NCBI GenBank assembly: GCA_017939795.1
Contig: JAGBAA010000136.1
Location: 23,751-87,750 of the forward strand
Direction: 5' to 3'
Origin: Thermoguttaceae bacterium
Lineage (GTDB): Bacteria; Planctomycetota; Planctomycetia; Pirellulales; Thermoguttaceae
DNA length: 64,000 nt
The position numbers were made by a program, and so were the translations under genes. Position 1 is the first letter of the stretch, and each line of letters starts with the position of its first letter. Below the pieces are notes generated by a model that was given only the letters and a program-made list of their open reading frames with translations, was not told the DNA's origin and made no database searches. Shown here one piece after another: positions 44,818 to 53,831 of this stretch.

Positions 44818-46914
44818 CTATTTTTCCAGAGCCGTTTTCGTCGATTTCAGCGTGAGTTTTCCGGCGTTTTCCAGATACGCACGCATTTCCGGAAGATCGT
44901 AGACCTTCAGAGCACCGTGGACGGTACTGGTCAGCGGAGTATGGGAATCTTCTCCGTTCTCGACCGTGTTGGTCCAGGAAACGAGGCAGCGTTCCAGCGT
45001 CACGTGCTTGAAGCAGTCTTTTTCCAGAACCGCCGCGTGAAGGACCGGCACGCAGCCTTCCGAGAGGCCGTAAAGTTCCACGTTTGCACAGAAAGCCTGA
45101 GTCTTCAGCCAGCGCGTCACGGCAAGAATGTCGTCCGTACGGAAACCAACGTGCGTTTTCGCCAGGCAGTACGCGACGTAGAAGTCGGCACCGTCGGTTC
45201 CGAGGTGGCTCGGACGATAGTAGGAGGCGCGGAAACTCTGCTGCGTCTCGCCCCAGCCGCGAAGCTCGATCGAGAGGACGATCTTACCCGACTTCACGAG
45301 TGGGAGGAGGCTTTCATCGTATCCGTCCGTCTTTCCTTTATCGCTGACGAAGAGGACCACGTCTGCTTTTTCCGAAGCATTTGCCGGTTTGAAAAGGATA
45401 CCCGGAAGGTAGATCCCCGTTTCCGGTTCCAGGATGAGCTTCTGGGCCGTGATGCCGTCGGCAAGCGATTCCGTGCCGAGGTCGCGGACTTTCATCTCAC
45501 CGAATGCGGAGGCGTCGCGGACTTTGATCAGCTCGCGGATCTTTGCGATCGTTTCATCGTTGATCGGTTTGCGGCCGGCTGTCAGGCGTTTGGCCTCATC
45601 GCGGTTGATGTCGTACGTCGTTCGGGCGCCTTCCATGAAGACGGTCTGACCGTTCGGCGTGACCTGGATCTCCGGGTCTTTAAGTGTTTTGATGGAATCC
45701 GGTTCGATGACCTCAACGTCCCGGCCTTCCAGGTGCTTCACCATAAAGCGGACGGTTTCCTGACGGAGCGTTTTGTCCCATCCGTGCTGATTGTTCGTTT
45801 CCGCACGGTAGATGTTTTCTTCGCTTCCCATGATCTTGAAGATACGCTGGGCATCTTTGAAACTTTGTTTCGCCATGTCGAGCGGGAAGAAATCTTTCGT
45901 GGCGGTTCCGAGGTAGGTCGGAAGCGGAGCGCGCATCATGCAGTAGTCCGCATGGTCCATTCCAAAAGCCCCCTGTCCGAAAATGTTCTGCTCGGCGTCC
46001 TGTGTGTCGTTCCGTTTCTTCAGCCCGTAAAGCGAGCAAGTGTAGCAGTTGGAGCACGCGACCTTGATCCGGTCATCCAGTGCCATGGCGTAGGAGGTCT
46101 GCGTACCGCCGCCGGAGTTCCCGGTCATTCCCAGATTGTCGTGACGGATGTCGCCGCGGGTCTGGAGGTAGTCGAGAGCGCGGAAAAGGTCGTGAAGTTC
46201 AAAGGTCGCGGCATTGCGTCCGAGAAGAATGGAACCGATGCCGATCTGGTTGTGGCCCTGAACGCAGGAGACGCGCGGTTTTTTCGTGTTCATGTCGACG
46301 TTCTGCATCCGTTCACCCTGGTCGATCGGGTCCACGTGGAAGGCGGCGATGCCGTTGAGCGCGTGAAGGATCGCGGCACGCTGGTAGGCGTCGGAACCTT
46401 TCCCATTGAAGCTGTGGCCGCACGTGATGACGACACCGCTCCACGGTTTCGGGAACTTCTTTTCGTCCGGCAGGTACATGACGGCGGTGACGAAGTGATT
46501 CGGCTGGGATTCGTAGATGATCTTTTCCATGACGTAGCCGTCGTACTGGATCGTGTCGACGATCTTCGCGTTCAGCGGCGTGTCGTTCGGGAAACTTCCG
46601 ATCGCGTTGAAAAATTCCGCGCGAAGGCGTTTCTGGTAGGCACGGACCTGATCCGGCGTCTGGAGGGCTTCGTAGTTGGTGCGCCACGTCTTTTCTGCGT
46701 CGATCACCTGCGGCAGAAGCCACTGGAAGACCATATTGCTGCGCTTGACAGCACTGCCTTCCGCTTCCGTACCCGAAAGGACACGAAGATTTTCAGGGAG
46801 AAGATTGGACTTCAGGGAATTCGGAACTTCCGCAAAAAGCGCGGAACTGCCTGCAAGCATCACGCAAAGGAGCGTAAAGACCGCAAGAAGCAGAGGGTGG
46901 GTCGATTTTTTCAT
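44818..46914 (-). CDS. Exported double alpha/beta-hydrolase (acetylxylan-esterase-like)
   Basis: This 698-residue protein has a signal peptide (STHPLLLAVFTLLCVMLAGSSALFA). It contains two alpha/beta-hydrolase-like segments. The first, about residues 135-385, has GVVITCGHSFNGKG, HVDPIDQGER, nucleophile elbow MTGNSGGGTQT and C-terminal NNQHGWDKTLR, resembling acetylxylan or glucuronoyl esterases. The second, about 500-680, has VVLFVSDKGKTDG, IELRGWGETQQ and elbow LYGLSEGCVP. Such secreted esterases deacetylate plant polysaccharides, consistent with a host- or plant-associated habitat, but this is inference. It lies 39 bp below the DUF11 surface-protein gene and could be co-transcribed with it. 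Confidence 0.82.
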   Translation of the reverse strand: MKKSTHPLLLAVFTLLCVMLAGSSALFAEVPNSLKSNLLPENLRVLSGTEAEGSAVKRSNMVFQWLLPQVIDAEKTWRTNYEALQTPDQVRAYQKRLRAEFFNAIGSFPNDTPLNAKIVDTIQYDGYVMEKIIYESQPNHFVTAVMYLPDEKKFPKPWSGVVITCGHSFNGKGSDAYQRAAILHALNGIAAFHVDPIDQGERMQNVDMNTKKPRVSCVQGHNQIGIGSILLGRNAATFELHDLFRALDYLQTRGDIRHDNLGMTGNSGGGTQTSYAMALDDRIKVACSNCYTCSLYGLKKRNDTQDAEQNIFGQGAFGMDHADYCMMRAPLPTYLGTATKDFFPLDMAKQSFKDAQRIFKIMGSEENIYRAETNNQHGWDKTLRQETVRFMVKHLEGRDVEVIEPDSIKTLKDPEIQVTPNGQTVFMEGARTTYDINRDEAKRLTAGRKPINDETIAKIRELIKVRDASAFGEMKVRDLGTESLADGITAQKLILEPETGIYLPGILFKPANASEKADVVLFVSDKGKTDGYDESLLPLVKSGKIVLSIELRGWGETQQSFRASYYRPSHLGTDGADFYVAYCLAKTHVGFRTDDILAVTRWLKTQAFCANVELYGLSEGCVPVLHAAVLEKDCFKHVTLERCLVSWTNTVENGEDSHTPLTSTVHGALKVYDLPEMRAYLENAGKLTLKSTKTALEK

Positions 46915-46952
46915 GATTTTTCTTTCCTGAAAAAAGGTTGGTGAAATAAAAT

Positions 46953-49900
46953 TTAGTTTCTTTTGGTGGACGCGGTTTCCCGAATCGTTGTTTCGAGCGT
47001 CTTGTCCGCGGCCGGTTTCCCATCAAGGAAAAGTTCTGCGTGAGCCTGGAAAGTTCCGCTCTTCAGAGCCTTGACCGCAACCTGGCACACGATCGTTTCG
47101 CCTGGCTGGAGTTGGGGGATCGGCGCGTATTTTACGGTGCCGATCGTCGGATCGATGTCCGCATCAGCCGGGCCGCTGAGCGAGTCCTTCATGATTTCCA
47201 GATTTTCAGAAGGAAAGGCCAGCATGATTTCGGTATTCTGAATGATGCTGTTTGTCGTGTTCGTGACTTTCAGCGTGTACGAAAAAGTGTCTCCCGTACG
47301 GATCAGAGAACTGGATTCTGTCAATGCGAGGGAAAATTGCGAATTCCCATCGTTTTCTTCTTCGAGTGTTTCTCTGATCGTTGGGGAGGCCGAAGGGGCG
47401 GGTACGGCAGAATGGCGGCCTGGTGTACCGGTGTTCTGCTGCGGAGTTTTTGCGGGTTTCTGTTTCGGGATCTCCGGGGTATCGAGCGGATCTGGAAGTT
47501 CCAGCGATCGGGGCAGTTCATCTCCGGCAGAGTTTGCATCATCTGCAGATGCTCCATCCGCAGCGTCTTCGTTTGGCACCGGCAGTTCCGGGGACTCCTG
47601 CATTTTCGTCCGGTCAGGTAATGGCGGTTCGGACAATTCCGGCATCCCCGGCAGCGTATTGTCCAGCTGGGCATCGGAAGTGTTTTCCGAAACATTGGAC
47701 TGCGTATCGGCAGGATCGGGTTGGAGACCGTCAGGATCGGACTGCGTGTCAGCAGGATCGGGTTGGAGACCGTCAGGATCGGACTGCGTGTCAGTTGGGA
47801 CAATCTGTGTGTCTGCGGAATTCGGCGTTTCTGCAGAATTGGAAAATGTTCCGTCGGAGTCCGTATTTTCCAGAACCTGAATGAGAGCCTGACGCTGGTA
47901 TTCTTTGCCGTTGGGGAGTTTGATCTTCACGATGACGTTCTGTGTTCCCGGACGGACGGGTCTCAGCTCCGTATTGATGTGCTGTTCCGTATTAGGCCCC
48001 AGATCGAATTTGCGCTGGACCGAGTAAACATTTTCTGTGGATCGGGTATGGATCCCCTCGCTGGTGTTCAGGTAGATCTGAATATTTTTCTGCGCCATCA
48101 TCGTTTGGTTGATGATGGAGATGTCCAGCGGAAAACTCTCCCCGACACGTACTTCGGCCGGTGCGGTCAGATCCAGCTGGATCAGGTCTGAGGGATTGGG
48201 ACGGGGAGTGACCGGTGCATTTTTCGGAGACTGCGCGGCGATCTCGGACGGCTGCTGAGTGGGATCAGAGCCTTTGCCTGCTTCGGATCTTCCCGATGTT
48301 TCTGCCGGAGCGGAGGGATCCGTACTGTTTTCCGGAACGTAGACTCCGTCATCGGAAACCGTTGGAGGAGGCAGTCTGTCTGGGGATGTGCCGGATGGAT
48401 CCGAGGATCCCGGGGTTCCTGTGTGCGGCATATTGTCGTCCGGTGCAGGAAGTGCTTCCGGTTTCGGCGCACTGCTGTCCCCTTGCGGAATTGCCGGCGC
48501 GTTGTTCTGCAGGGGCGGTGTATATGGCGAGGTGTCGCTTCCTGCGCGAACGGCGGCAGAGGTCTCGATCGTTTGTTCGCTTCCCATTTGCTGGACCTGA
48601 AGCTGCGTGTAGGAAATGTGCGTCCCCGGCTGCTCGACAAGATAGGTCAGCGCGATCGTCTGCGTGGAGAACGGCTCCAGTGTGTCGATGAGCCACTGGC
48701 GTCCTTCCAGGGAGTCATGTCCCTGCGGTTCCGCTTTTTTAAGCGTCAGCCCTGGCTGGGCAAAATCCGAGATCCGAAGATTTTGGATCGGACGGTCCGT
48801 CAGGTTCGTGACGGAAATGTATCCCGAAACCGCAGAACCGATGAATGCGTTTTCCGGAAGCGTCTTCACGATCTTGACCAGATCCGGTTTCCAGCGGAAA
48901 TTGAGTTTCGATTCCTGGACAAGGACCGGCGAGGGAAAGTTTTCGTCTTCCGGATGGATGATCTGAACGGAGACGCGGGTCTCTTCTTCCTGGGAAACGG
49001 TTTGGTGCATTTCGATCCGCGCTTCGCCATTCTCATCCGTGTAGACTTCAAGCATTTTGTTTCCGTTTCCAAGCACGGCAGAGGAATTGCCGCATATCTC
49101 GTAGCGGACACGCCATCTGCTGAGCGGCTGACGGTCTGAATTGCGGCGCAGTGACGTCTTCAGTGTGTACCTGCTGCCGAAATCCAGCACTTTGGATTCG
49201 GGAAGACGAACAGCCGCGTCGATCCAGAAAATTTGAGCTTCCCGGGTCTGACCAGTCGTGTTCTGGAGGTACGGAGCATGGGCGGAAATGCGCGTGACTC
49301 CCTCCCGCGGTGAACTGACGGAGACCCATGATTCACCGCGCCGAACCTGAATGTCGTCGTTAAGCTCGGGAGTTCCGCGGTCCAAAATAGTGCTGGAACG
49401 CAGTGTCGTGGTGACTGCCTGCGTGTCGGAAATGATTTTGGGCTTCACGAAGTCAAAGACCAGAATATTGGAGAGATCGCGTTCCTGGATCCGGGAAAAA
49501 TGCCCGACGCTTTCCGGTGAGATACGCCAGTCGATCCGCTGATTGGTGCGCAGGTAGCCGGACTGGTCGCGAACGCCCGCCGTCAGGATGACCTGAGAGC
49601 CGGGCAGAGCGATCGAAGTCATTGGACCAAGCAGAAGGTCCATGGTATTCAGGTCCATGTTTTGCGGCGATTGGGCAGGAACGATCGTCGACCTTTGGCT
49701 TCCATTCGGTTCATCCGAAACCGTGCGGAGTCCATCCCGGAACGGCGAGACAAAACGGGAGTCCGGAACAGAGGGAGCTGCGGGTGAGGACTGCGCCGCC
49801 TGTTGGGACTGTGCTGCGGAATTGGTTTGAGCTGTGGAGCCGGATGACGCTGCGGTACGAGGCGATGCCGCCGATTCTGGTGAAACGGTATTCCTGGATG

Positions 49901-50156
49901 AAATGGCCGTCCCAGCTGGAGAGGCGGTTTCGTCTGGAGCCGGTATTGCGGACGTACCGACGGATGTTCTGTTTTGGGAAGCTGAGGCGTAGGGATCGTC
50001 AGGAAGATCTGCCGCTGCGGGGAAACGGACGGTGTGCGGCTGTGCAGAAAGAGAGCAGGGGGTCCCGGCTGTCCACAAAAATGCGATTCCGAAAACTGCG
50101 AATGAAAAAAAGCTGAAAAATTTTTTCAGGCGGAAATGTTTCATGACGAAATTCAT
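46953..50156 (-). CDS. Large exported protein with DUF11-type Ig-like domains
   Basis: This protein of about 1067 residues starts with a basic, hydrophobic signal (MKHFRLKKFFSFFSFAVFGIAFLW). A Ser/Ala/Thr/Gln-rich tract follows, then at least three bacterial Ig-like conserved-repeat (DUF11) domains. Examples are VKIVKTLPENAFIGSAVSGY, LDLTAPAEVRVGESFPLDIS and LALTESSSLIRTGDTFSYTL. Pro/Ser/Asp/Gln-rich linkers separate them, one containing tandem 14-residue repeats. These architectures are typical of planctomycete cell-surface or envelope proteins; the function is unknown. ATG 50156 has AGGA upstream; ATG 50144 gives the same signal. The frame also begins at a GTG 50186. Confidence 0.8.
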   Translation of the reverse strand: MNFVMKHFRLKKFFSFFSFAVFGIAFLWTAGTPCSLSAQPHTVRFPAAADLPDDPYASASQNRTSVGTSAIPAPDETASPAGTAISSRNTVSPESAASPRTAASSGSTAQTNSAAQSQQAAQSSPAAPSVPDSRFVSPFRDGLRTVSDEPNGSQRSTIVPAQSPQNMDLNTMDLLLGPMTSIALPGSQVILTAGVRDQSGYLRTNQRIDWRISPESVGHFSRIQERDLSNILVFDFVKPKIISDTQAVTTTLRSSTILDRGTPELNDDIQVRRGESWVSVSSPREGVTRISAHAPYLQNTTGQTREAQIFWIDAAVRLPESKVLDFGSRYTLKTSLRRNSDRQPLSRWRVRYEICGNSSAVLGNGNKMLEVYTDENGEARIEMHQTVSQEEETRVSVQIIHPEDENFPSPVLVQESKLNFRWKPDLVKIVKTLPENAFIGSAVSGYISVTNLTDRPIQNLRISDFAQPGLTLKKAEPQGHDSLEGRQWLIDTLEPFSTQTIALTYLVEQPGTHISYTQLQVQQMGSEQTIETSAAVRAGSDTSPYTPPLQNNAPAIPQGDSSAPKPEALPAPDDNMPHTGTPGSSDPSGTSPDRLPPPTVSDDGVYVPENSTDPSAPAETSGRSEAGKGSDPTQQPSEIAAQSPKNAPVTPRPNPSDLIQLDLTAPAEVRVGESFPLDISIINQTMMAQKNIQIYLNTSEGIHTRSTENVYSVQRKFDLGPNTEQHINTELRPVRPGTQNVIVKIKLPNGKEYQRQALIQVLENTDSDGTFSNSAETPNSADTQIVPTDTQSDPDGLQPDPADTQSDPDGLQPDPADTQSNVSENTSDAQLDNTLPGMPELSEPPLPDRTKMQESPELPVPNEDAADGASADDANSAGDELPRSLELPDPLDTPEIPKQKPAKTPQQNTGTPGRHSAVPAPSASPTIRETLEEENDGNSQFSLALTESSSLIRTGDTFSYTLKVTNTTNSIIQNTEIMLAFPSENLEIMKDSLSGPADADIDPTIGTVKYAPIPQLQPGETIVCQVAVKALKSGTFQAHAELFLDGKPAADKTLETTIRETASTKRN
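47701..47795 (-). repeat. 42-bp tandem repeat in the DUF11 gene
   Basis: Two adjacent near-identical 42-bp units (47701-47742 and 47743-47784) are followed by the first 11 bp of a third. They encode DTQSDPDGLQPDPA. The few substitutions suggest recent duplication. Confidence 0.9.
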
Positions 50157-50201
50157 CAGGTCCTGGGTTTGATTCTGTCTCTGCACTCACACGACTCTTC
50201 T

Positions 50202-50229
50202 ATTCTATCATACTTTGTGCGAGTCGAAA
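50202..50229 (-). promoter_or_regulatory. Promoter of the DUF11 surface-protein gene
   Basis: On the minus strand TTTCGA (50224-50229) and TAGAAT (50202-50207) are 16 bp apart, 45 bp before the ATG. The -35 match is weak. Confidence 0.4.
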
Positions 50230-50323
50230 AGGGCCGGAGCAAAGAATTTGACGAAATTTTGCGATTTTTCTTTTTGATTTTGAAAGAAACGGCAAATTTT
50301 TAGGAAGAATGGGAGAAATCTGC

Positions 50324-50351
50324 TTGACATTTGCGCTGAATCAGGTAAAAT
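50324..50351 (+). promoter_or_regulatory. Promoter of the homocysteine methyltransferase/MTHFR gene
   Basis: A perfect TTGACA (50324-50329) and TAAAAT (50346-50351) are 16 bp apart with GG before the -10 box. The sequence TTGACATTTG is shared with the promoter at 59449. Confidence 0.75.
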
Positions 50352-50518
50352 AATGGCATCGTAGTGGATTCTGGAAACATTTGGATCCGTAAGGGCGGCA
50401 TATGCTGGAAATGGTGATTTTCGAGATTTTTGTTCGTGCCGTGCGGGACTGGATCCGGATTTTTTCCTTCATTCCCTGAGTTTTCTCATTTTCCCCAGAG
50501 AATTTCCCCTGATTTTCA

Positions 50519-52453
50519 ATGAGTACGAGTCAAATTGCGCTCCTCCAGGATGCCTTTCAGAGATCGGTCGTCATTTTTGACGGCGCGATGGGTACGGAAC
50601 TTTACCGGAATCATATTTTTACGAATGCATGCTTTGATGAACTGAACGTTTCCCGTTCGGATCTCGTCGTGAAGATCCACGCCGGGTATCTGGATGCCGG
50701 AGCGGAAGTCCTCACGACGAACACGACGAGTGCCAACGCCTTCTATCTTCAGAAATTTGGTTTTGCGGACCGCGTCAGCGAGATCAACGAAGCCGGTGTC
50801 CGAAATGCGCAGAAAGCCATCGCGGAGTTTCGGGAAAGGAATCCGAAAAAGGCGGAGAAGCCGATCTTCATCGCCGGAAGTGTTGGGCCGCTGATGGGGG
50901 CGGAATCGCTTACTTTTGAGCAGTCGCTCAAGATCATGATGGAGCAGGTGCTTGCACTTTACCGTGCGGGGGCAGACTTCATCATGTTTGAGACGCAGAC
51001 GAACGCGGATGCCATGATGGCGGCGGAGTACGCTGTTCAGAAGATCGAGGAGACGGAAGGGGTGAAGATCCCGTTTGTTCTTTCGTTCCGTCCGTACGTA
51101 AAAGGCGAGACGGCGCATTGCTGCGGGGATTCGGAGGCTAAAAATCGGGAGCCGATCGGCGAGATGGTGCGGAAATTCCAGACGGCGTGCCGGGAACGTC
51201 AGCTGCCGAAACCGTTTGCGTACGGGATGAACTGCGGATTGGGACCGGACGAGATGCTTGAGGCGGTTCAGGAGGTAGTTTCGCTTCTGGATCTCCCGCT
51301 CGTGGTCCAGCCGGAGGCAGGTTCACCGCGCAAGGTGGAAGTCCGTTCGATCTCCATGACGTCGCCGGAATTCTTTACGGAGTATGCGAAACGGTTCATC
51401 GATCTTGGTGTTCGCGGAGTTGGCGGGTGCTGCGGGATCGGTCCGGAGCATATTCTGGAAATGGCGCGTTCTGTGAAACCGCTGGCCAATGCGCGTCTTG
51501 CGGACGTGCGTGAAGGAGAACTGGATGCGAAGTCCGTCCTTCTCGATCCGGTACCGCTTGCCGAGCGTTCCGCTTTTGGCCGAAAACTCGCGGAAGGAAC
51601 GTGGCTGACGAGCGTGGAACTCGTGCCGCCGCGCGGATTTGACCTGACGCCGACGGTCGAAAAATGCCTCCGGCTCAAAGAATTAGGAGTGGACTGCATC
51701 AATATTCCGGACGGGCCCCGCGCGAGCTGCAAGATCTCGCCGATCGTGGCGGCGGAACGGATCCAGAGAGAAACTGGCATGGAGACGATCCTGCATTTTT
51801 GCTGCCGCGACAAGAATCTGATCGGCATGATGGCGGACCTGCTTGGGACGGCTGCCTGCGGGATCCGAAACATTCTGTTCATTACGGGGGACCCGCCGAA
51901 ACTGGGGGAATACCCGGACGCGACCGGTGTTTTCGATACGGATTCCGTCGGCATGACGCGCATCCAGCAGAGAATGAATCGCGGTGTGGATCTGGCAGGC
52001 AAGCAGCTTCCGCAGCAGACTCAGGCAGTCACGGGAGTCGGGATCGATCCGAACGCGCTCGACATGGAGCGGGAGATCTCGCGTTTCTTCCGAAAAGTGG
52101 AAGCCGGTGCGGAATTCGCCATTACCCAGCCGGTTTTCGATGCGGACGTCCTTCTGCGGACCATGGATCGGATCGAATCGGCGGGGATCCCGATCATCGC
52201 GGGGATCTGGCCGTTGGCGAGTTACCGAAATGCGTTTTTCATGAAGACGGAAGTCCCTGGCGTCACGGTTCCGGATTCCATCATGGAACGCATGGAGCGT
52301 CACGAAAAGAAAGAAGACCAGCAGGCTGAGGGGATCGCGATCGCGCGGGAAAGTATCGAGAAGATCCGGCACCGAATGGCAGGGATCCAGGTCTCGGCTC
52401 CGTTTGGAAATATCGACATCGTGTCGCGTGTGCTCGACGGGTTCATTCGCTGA
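50519..52453 (+). CDS. Bifunctional homocysteine S-methyltransferase / methylenetetrahydrofolate reductase
   Basis: This 644-residue fusion should reduce methylene-THF to methyl-THF and transfer a methyl group to homocysteine. The N-terminal methyltransferase (residues 1-300) has VIFDGAMGTELY, TTNTTSANAF and the zinc ligands in GVGGCCGIGPEHI. The C-terminal MTHFR barrel (about 355-640) shows SVELVPPRGFD, FITGDPPKLGEYPDATGVFD and GADFAITQPVF-like AEFAITQPVFDADVL. This matches the YitJ-type bifunctional protein of other bacteria. It is read from a strong promoter with a long leader and starts the gene set that continues with VanZ and inositol monophosphatase. Confidence 0.95.
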   Translation: MSTSQIALLQDAFQRSVVIFDGAMGTELYRNHIFTNACFDELNVSRSDLVVKIHAGYLDAGAEVLTTNTTSANAFYLQKFGFADRVSEINEAGVRNAQKAIAEFRERNPKKAEKPIFIAGSVGPLMGAESLTFEQSLKIMMEQVLALYRAGADFIMFETQTNADAMMAAEYAVQKIEETEGVKIPFVLSFRPYVKGETAHCCGDSEAKNREPIGEMVRKFQTACRERQLPKPFAYGMNCGLGPDEMLEAVQEVVSLLDLPLVVQPEAGSPRKVEVRSISMTSPEFFTEYAKRFIDLGVRGVGGCCGIGPEHILEMARSVKPLANARLADVREGELDAKSVLLDPVPLAERSAFGRKLAEGTWLTSVELVPPRGFDLTPTVEKCLRLKELGVDCINIPDGPRASCKISPIVAAERIQRETGMETILHFCCRDKNLIGMMADLLGTAACGIRNILFITGDPPKLGEYPDATGVFDTDSVGMTRIQQRMNRGVDLAGKQLPQQTQAVTGVGIDPNALDMEREISRFFRKVEAGAEFAITQPVFDADVLLRTMDRIESAGIPIIAGIWPLASYRNAFFMKTEVPGVTVPDSIMERMERHEKKEDQQAEGIAIARESIEKIRHRMAGIQVSAPFGNIDIVSRVLDGFIR

Positions 52454-52535
52454 ATCGGCAGTCGGAAGGAGAAGCAGAAAGACCGTTGAAGGAGCGCAGA
52501 GTCTTCGTTCCTGCTGACAGAAAAGGAAAGAAAAG

Positions 52536-53021
52536 ATGAAGTTTGTGCCGGATTTTTTCAAAAACGCGCCGCCAAGCCGTTGGCTTCAGCTCATTTTTTG
52601 GCTTTACCTCCTTTTTCTTTCTTTTCTGCTCATCGTGCACAATCCGTTTGCATATGTGCCGATCGATGAAGAACTTGCCGAGAAAGGTTTCGGTCTCTCG
52701 CTCAGTCCGCACGTGCTGTCGTTTCTGCTTCTTGCAGTTTTGGGACTTTGCGCACGGTTTCGGCATCCCGGCCGGCTTTACTTTGGACTGTTTCTTTATG
52801 CCGGCCTGACGGAACTGCTTCAGGGGGCACTTCATCCCTGGCTGGGCAGGTACTGCGATCTGATCGATTTCGCCGATAATGTACAGGGATTGCTCTACGG
52901 CGGCCTCGGCTGGTGGATCCCGAATGCTGCAGGGAGATTTTTTCGGAAATCTTCCAGATGTTCGGCTTCCTTTCCTCCGGAAGATGGTAAACAGGCTGAA
53001 CAGGCAGGAGACGGACGCTGA
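52536..53021 (+). CDS. VanZ family membrane protein
   Basis: This 161-residue protein has four predicted membrane segments: WLQLIFWLYLLFLSFLLIV near residue 16, HVLSFLLLAVLGLCARF, LYFGLFLYAGLTELLQG and a short one at VQGLLYGGLGWWI. The VanZ signature is TELLQGALHPWLGRYCDLIDFADNVQG, with conserved Glu, Gln, Asp and Asn in that stretch. VanZ proteins alter lipid or lipoglycopeptide susceptibility in some bacteria, but most have no known role. It is 82 bp after the MTHFR gene and 2 bp before the inositol monophosphatase ATG, so it is in an operon with the latter. Confidence 0.85.
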   Translation: MKFVPDFFKNAPPSRWLQLIFWLYLLFLSFLLIVHNPFAYVPIDEELAEKGFGLSLSPHVLSFLLLAVLGLCARFRHPGRLYFGLFLYAGLTELLQGALHPWLGRYCDLIDFADNVQGLLYGGLGWWIPNAAGRFFRKSSRCSASFPPEDGKQAEQAGDGR

Positions 53022-53023
53022 AA

Positions 53024-53821
53024 ATGAAGATGGAGCTGGATATTTACGATTACCTTGCGGTCGGAGAACAGACTGCGCGTGAGGCAGGGAAGATCCTGCT
53101 TGACTATCTTGGGAAGATCCATGTGCGGGAAAAAGGACGTGCCGACCTGGTGACGGAAGCGGACTTTGCTTCTCAGGAGAAGGTGAAAGAAATGCTTTTG
53201 GCCGCGTTTCCTGCGCATGGGATCCTGGGTGAAGAGGACATTCCGGGGACGAGCGCGAAAGGCGGGCCGGACGTTTACCGCTGGATCGTGGATCCTCTTG
53301 ACGGCACGACGAACTACGTGCACTCATTTCCGAATTTTGCTGTTTCCCTGGCGTTGGAGTTTGATTCGGAAATGCAGGTCGGGATCATTTACGCGCCGAT
53401 GACGCAGGAGTGTTTCACGGCCGTTCGCGGCGGAGGGGCATTTTTGAATGGAAAGCCGATCCGTACCAGCGGGGAGACCGGAGTGGAAAAGAGTCTCGTT
53501 GCCGTAGGATTTCCTCCCGGCGCATCGTCCGTGAGTCCTGATGTGCGTGCATTCATGAACGTGCTTCCCTGCGTGCATGCGATCCGAAGAACGGGTTCAA
53601 CGGCAATGAATCTGGCATTCACGGCCTGCGGGAGACTGGATGCTTCATGGAATTTCGGCACGAAACCGTGGGATGTCGCAGCCGGGACGCTTTTGGTCCG
53701 TGAGGCCGGCGGATCAGTCCGAAATATTTATGGTGGACCGTTTTGTGTGGATGACGGTCACTTTTTAGCTGCTGGGACGGAGTGTCTTCAGGAAAATTTT
53801 CAGAAGCTGATCCGTGAATAG
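53024..53821 (+). CDS. suhB: Inositol monophosphatase family protein
   Basis: This Mg-dependent phosphatase family acts on inositol-phosphate or related sugar phosphates. The metal ligands are in LGEEDIPG (about residue 67) and WIVDPLDGTTNYVHSF (about 86-101). The C-terminal KPWDVAAGTLLVREAGG supplies the last Asp. The 265-residue length is normal for SuhB/CysQ-type proteins. It starts 2 bp after the VanZ stop, and its end overlaps or abuts the epimerase gene. The true substrate is undetermined. Confidence 0.92.
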   Translation: MKMELDIYDYLAVGEQTAREAGKILLDYLGKIHVREKGRADLVTEADFASQEKVKEMLLAAFPAHGILGEEDIPGTSAKGGPDVYRWIVDPLDGTTNYVHSFPNFAVSLALEFDSEMQVGIIYAPMTQECFTAVRGGGAFLNGKPIRTSGETGVEKSLVAVGFPPGASSVSPDVRAFMNVLPCVHAIRRTGSTAMNLAFTACGRLDASWNFGTKPWDVAAGTLLVREAGGSVRNIYGGPFCVDDGHFLAAGTECLQENFQKLIRE

Positions 53822-53831
53822 GGAGCTGGAG

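Larger units (their letters stand above)
50157..50518. other. Divergent promoter region with long leader of the methyltransferase/MTHFR gene
   Basis: This 362-bp gap holds promoters for both flanking genes. The + leader from about 50358 to 50518 is around 160 nt. It contains a possible 25-codon ORF (50402-50479, starting MLEMVIFE) whose stop lies 39 bp before the main ATG. No SAM or cobalamin riboswitch motif was recognised by eye. Confidence 0.45.

Noticed and set aside
44677..46944. 755-codon + strand frame
   Set aside because: Antisense to the double alpha/beta-hydrolase, which has clear catalytic motifs and a signal peptide.
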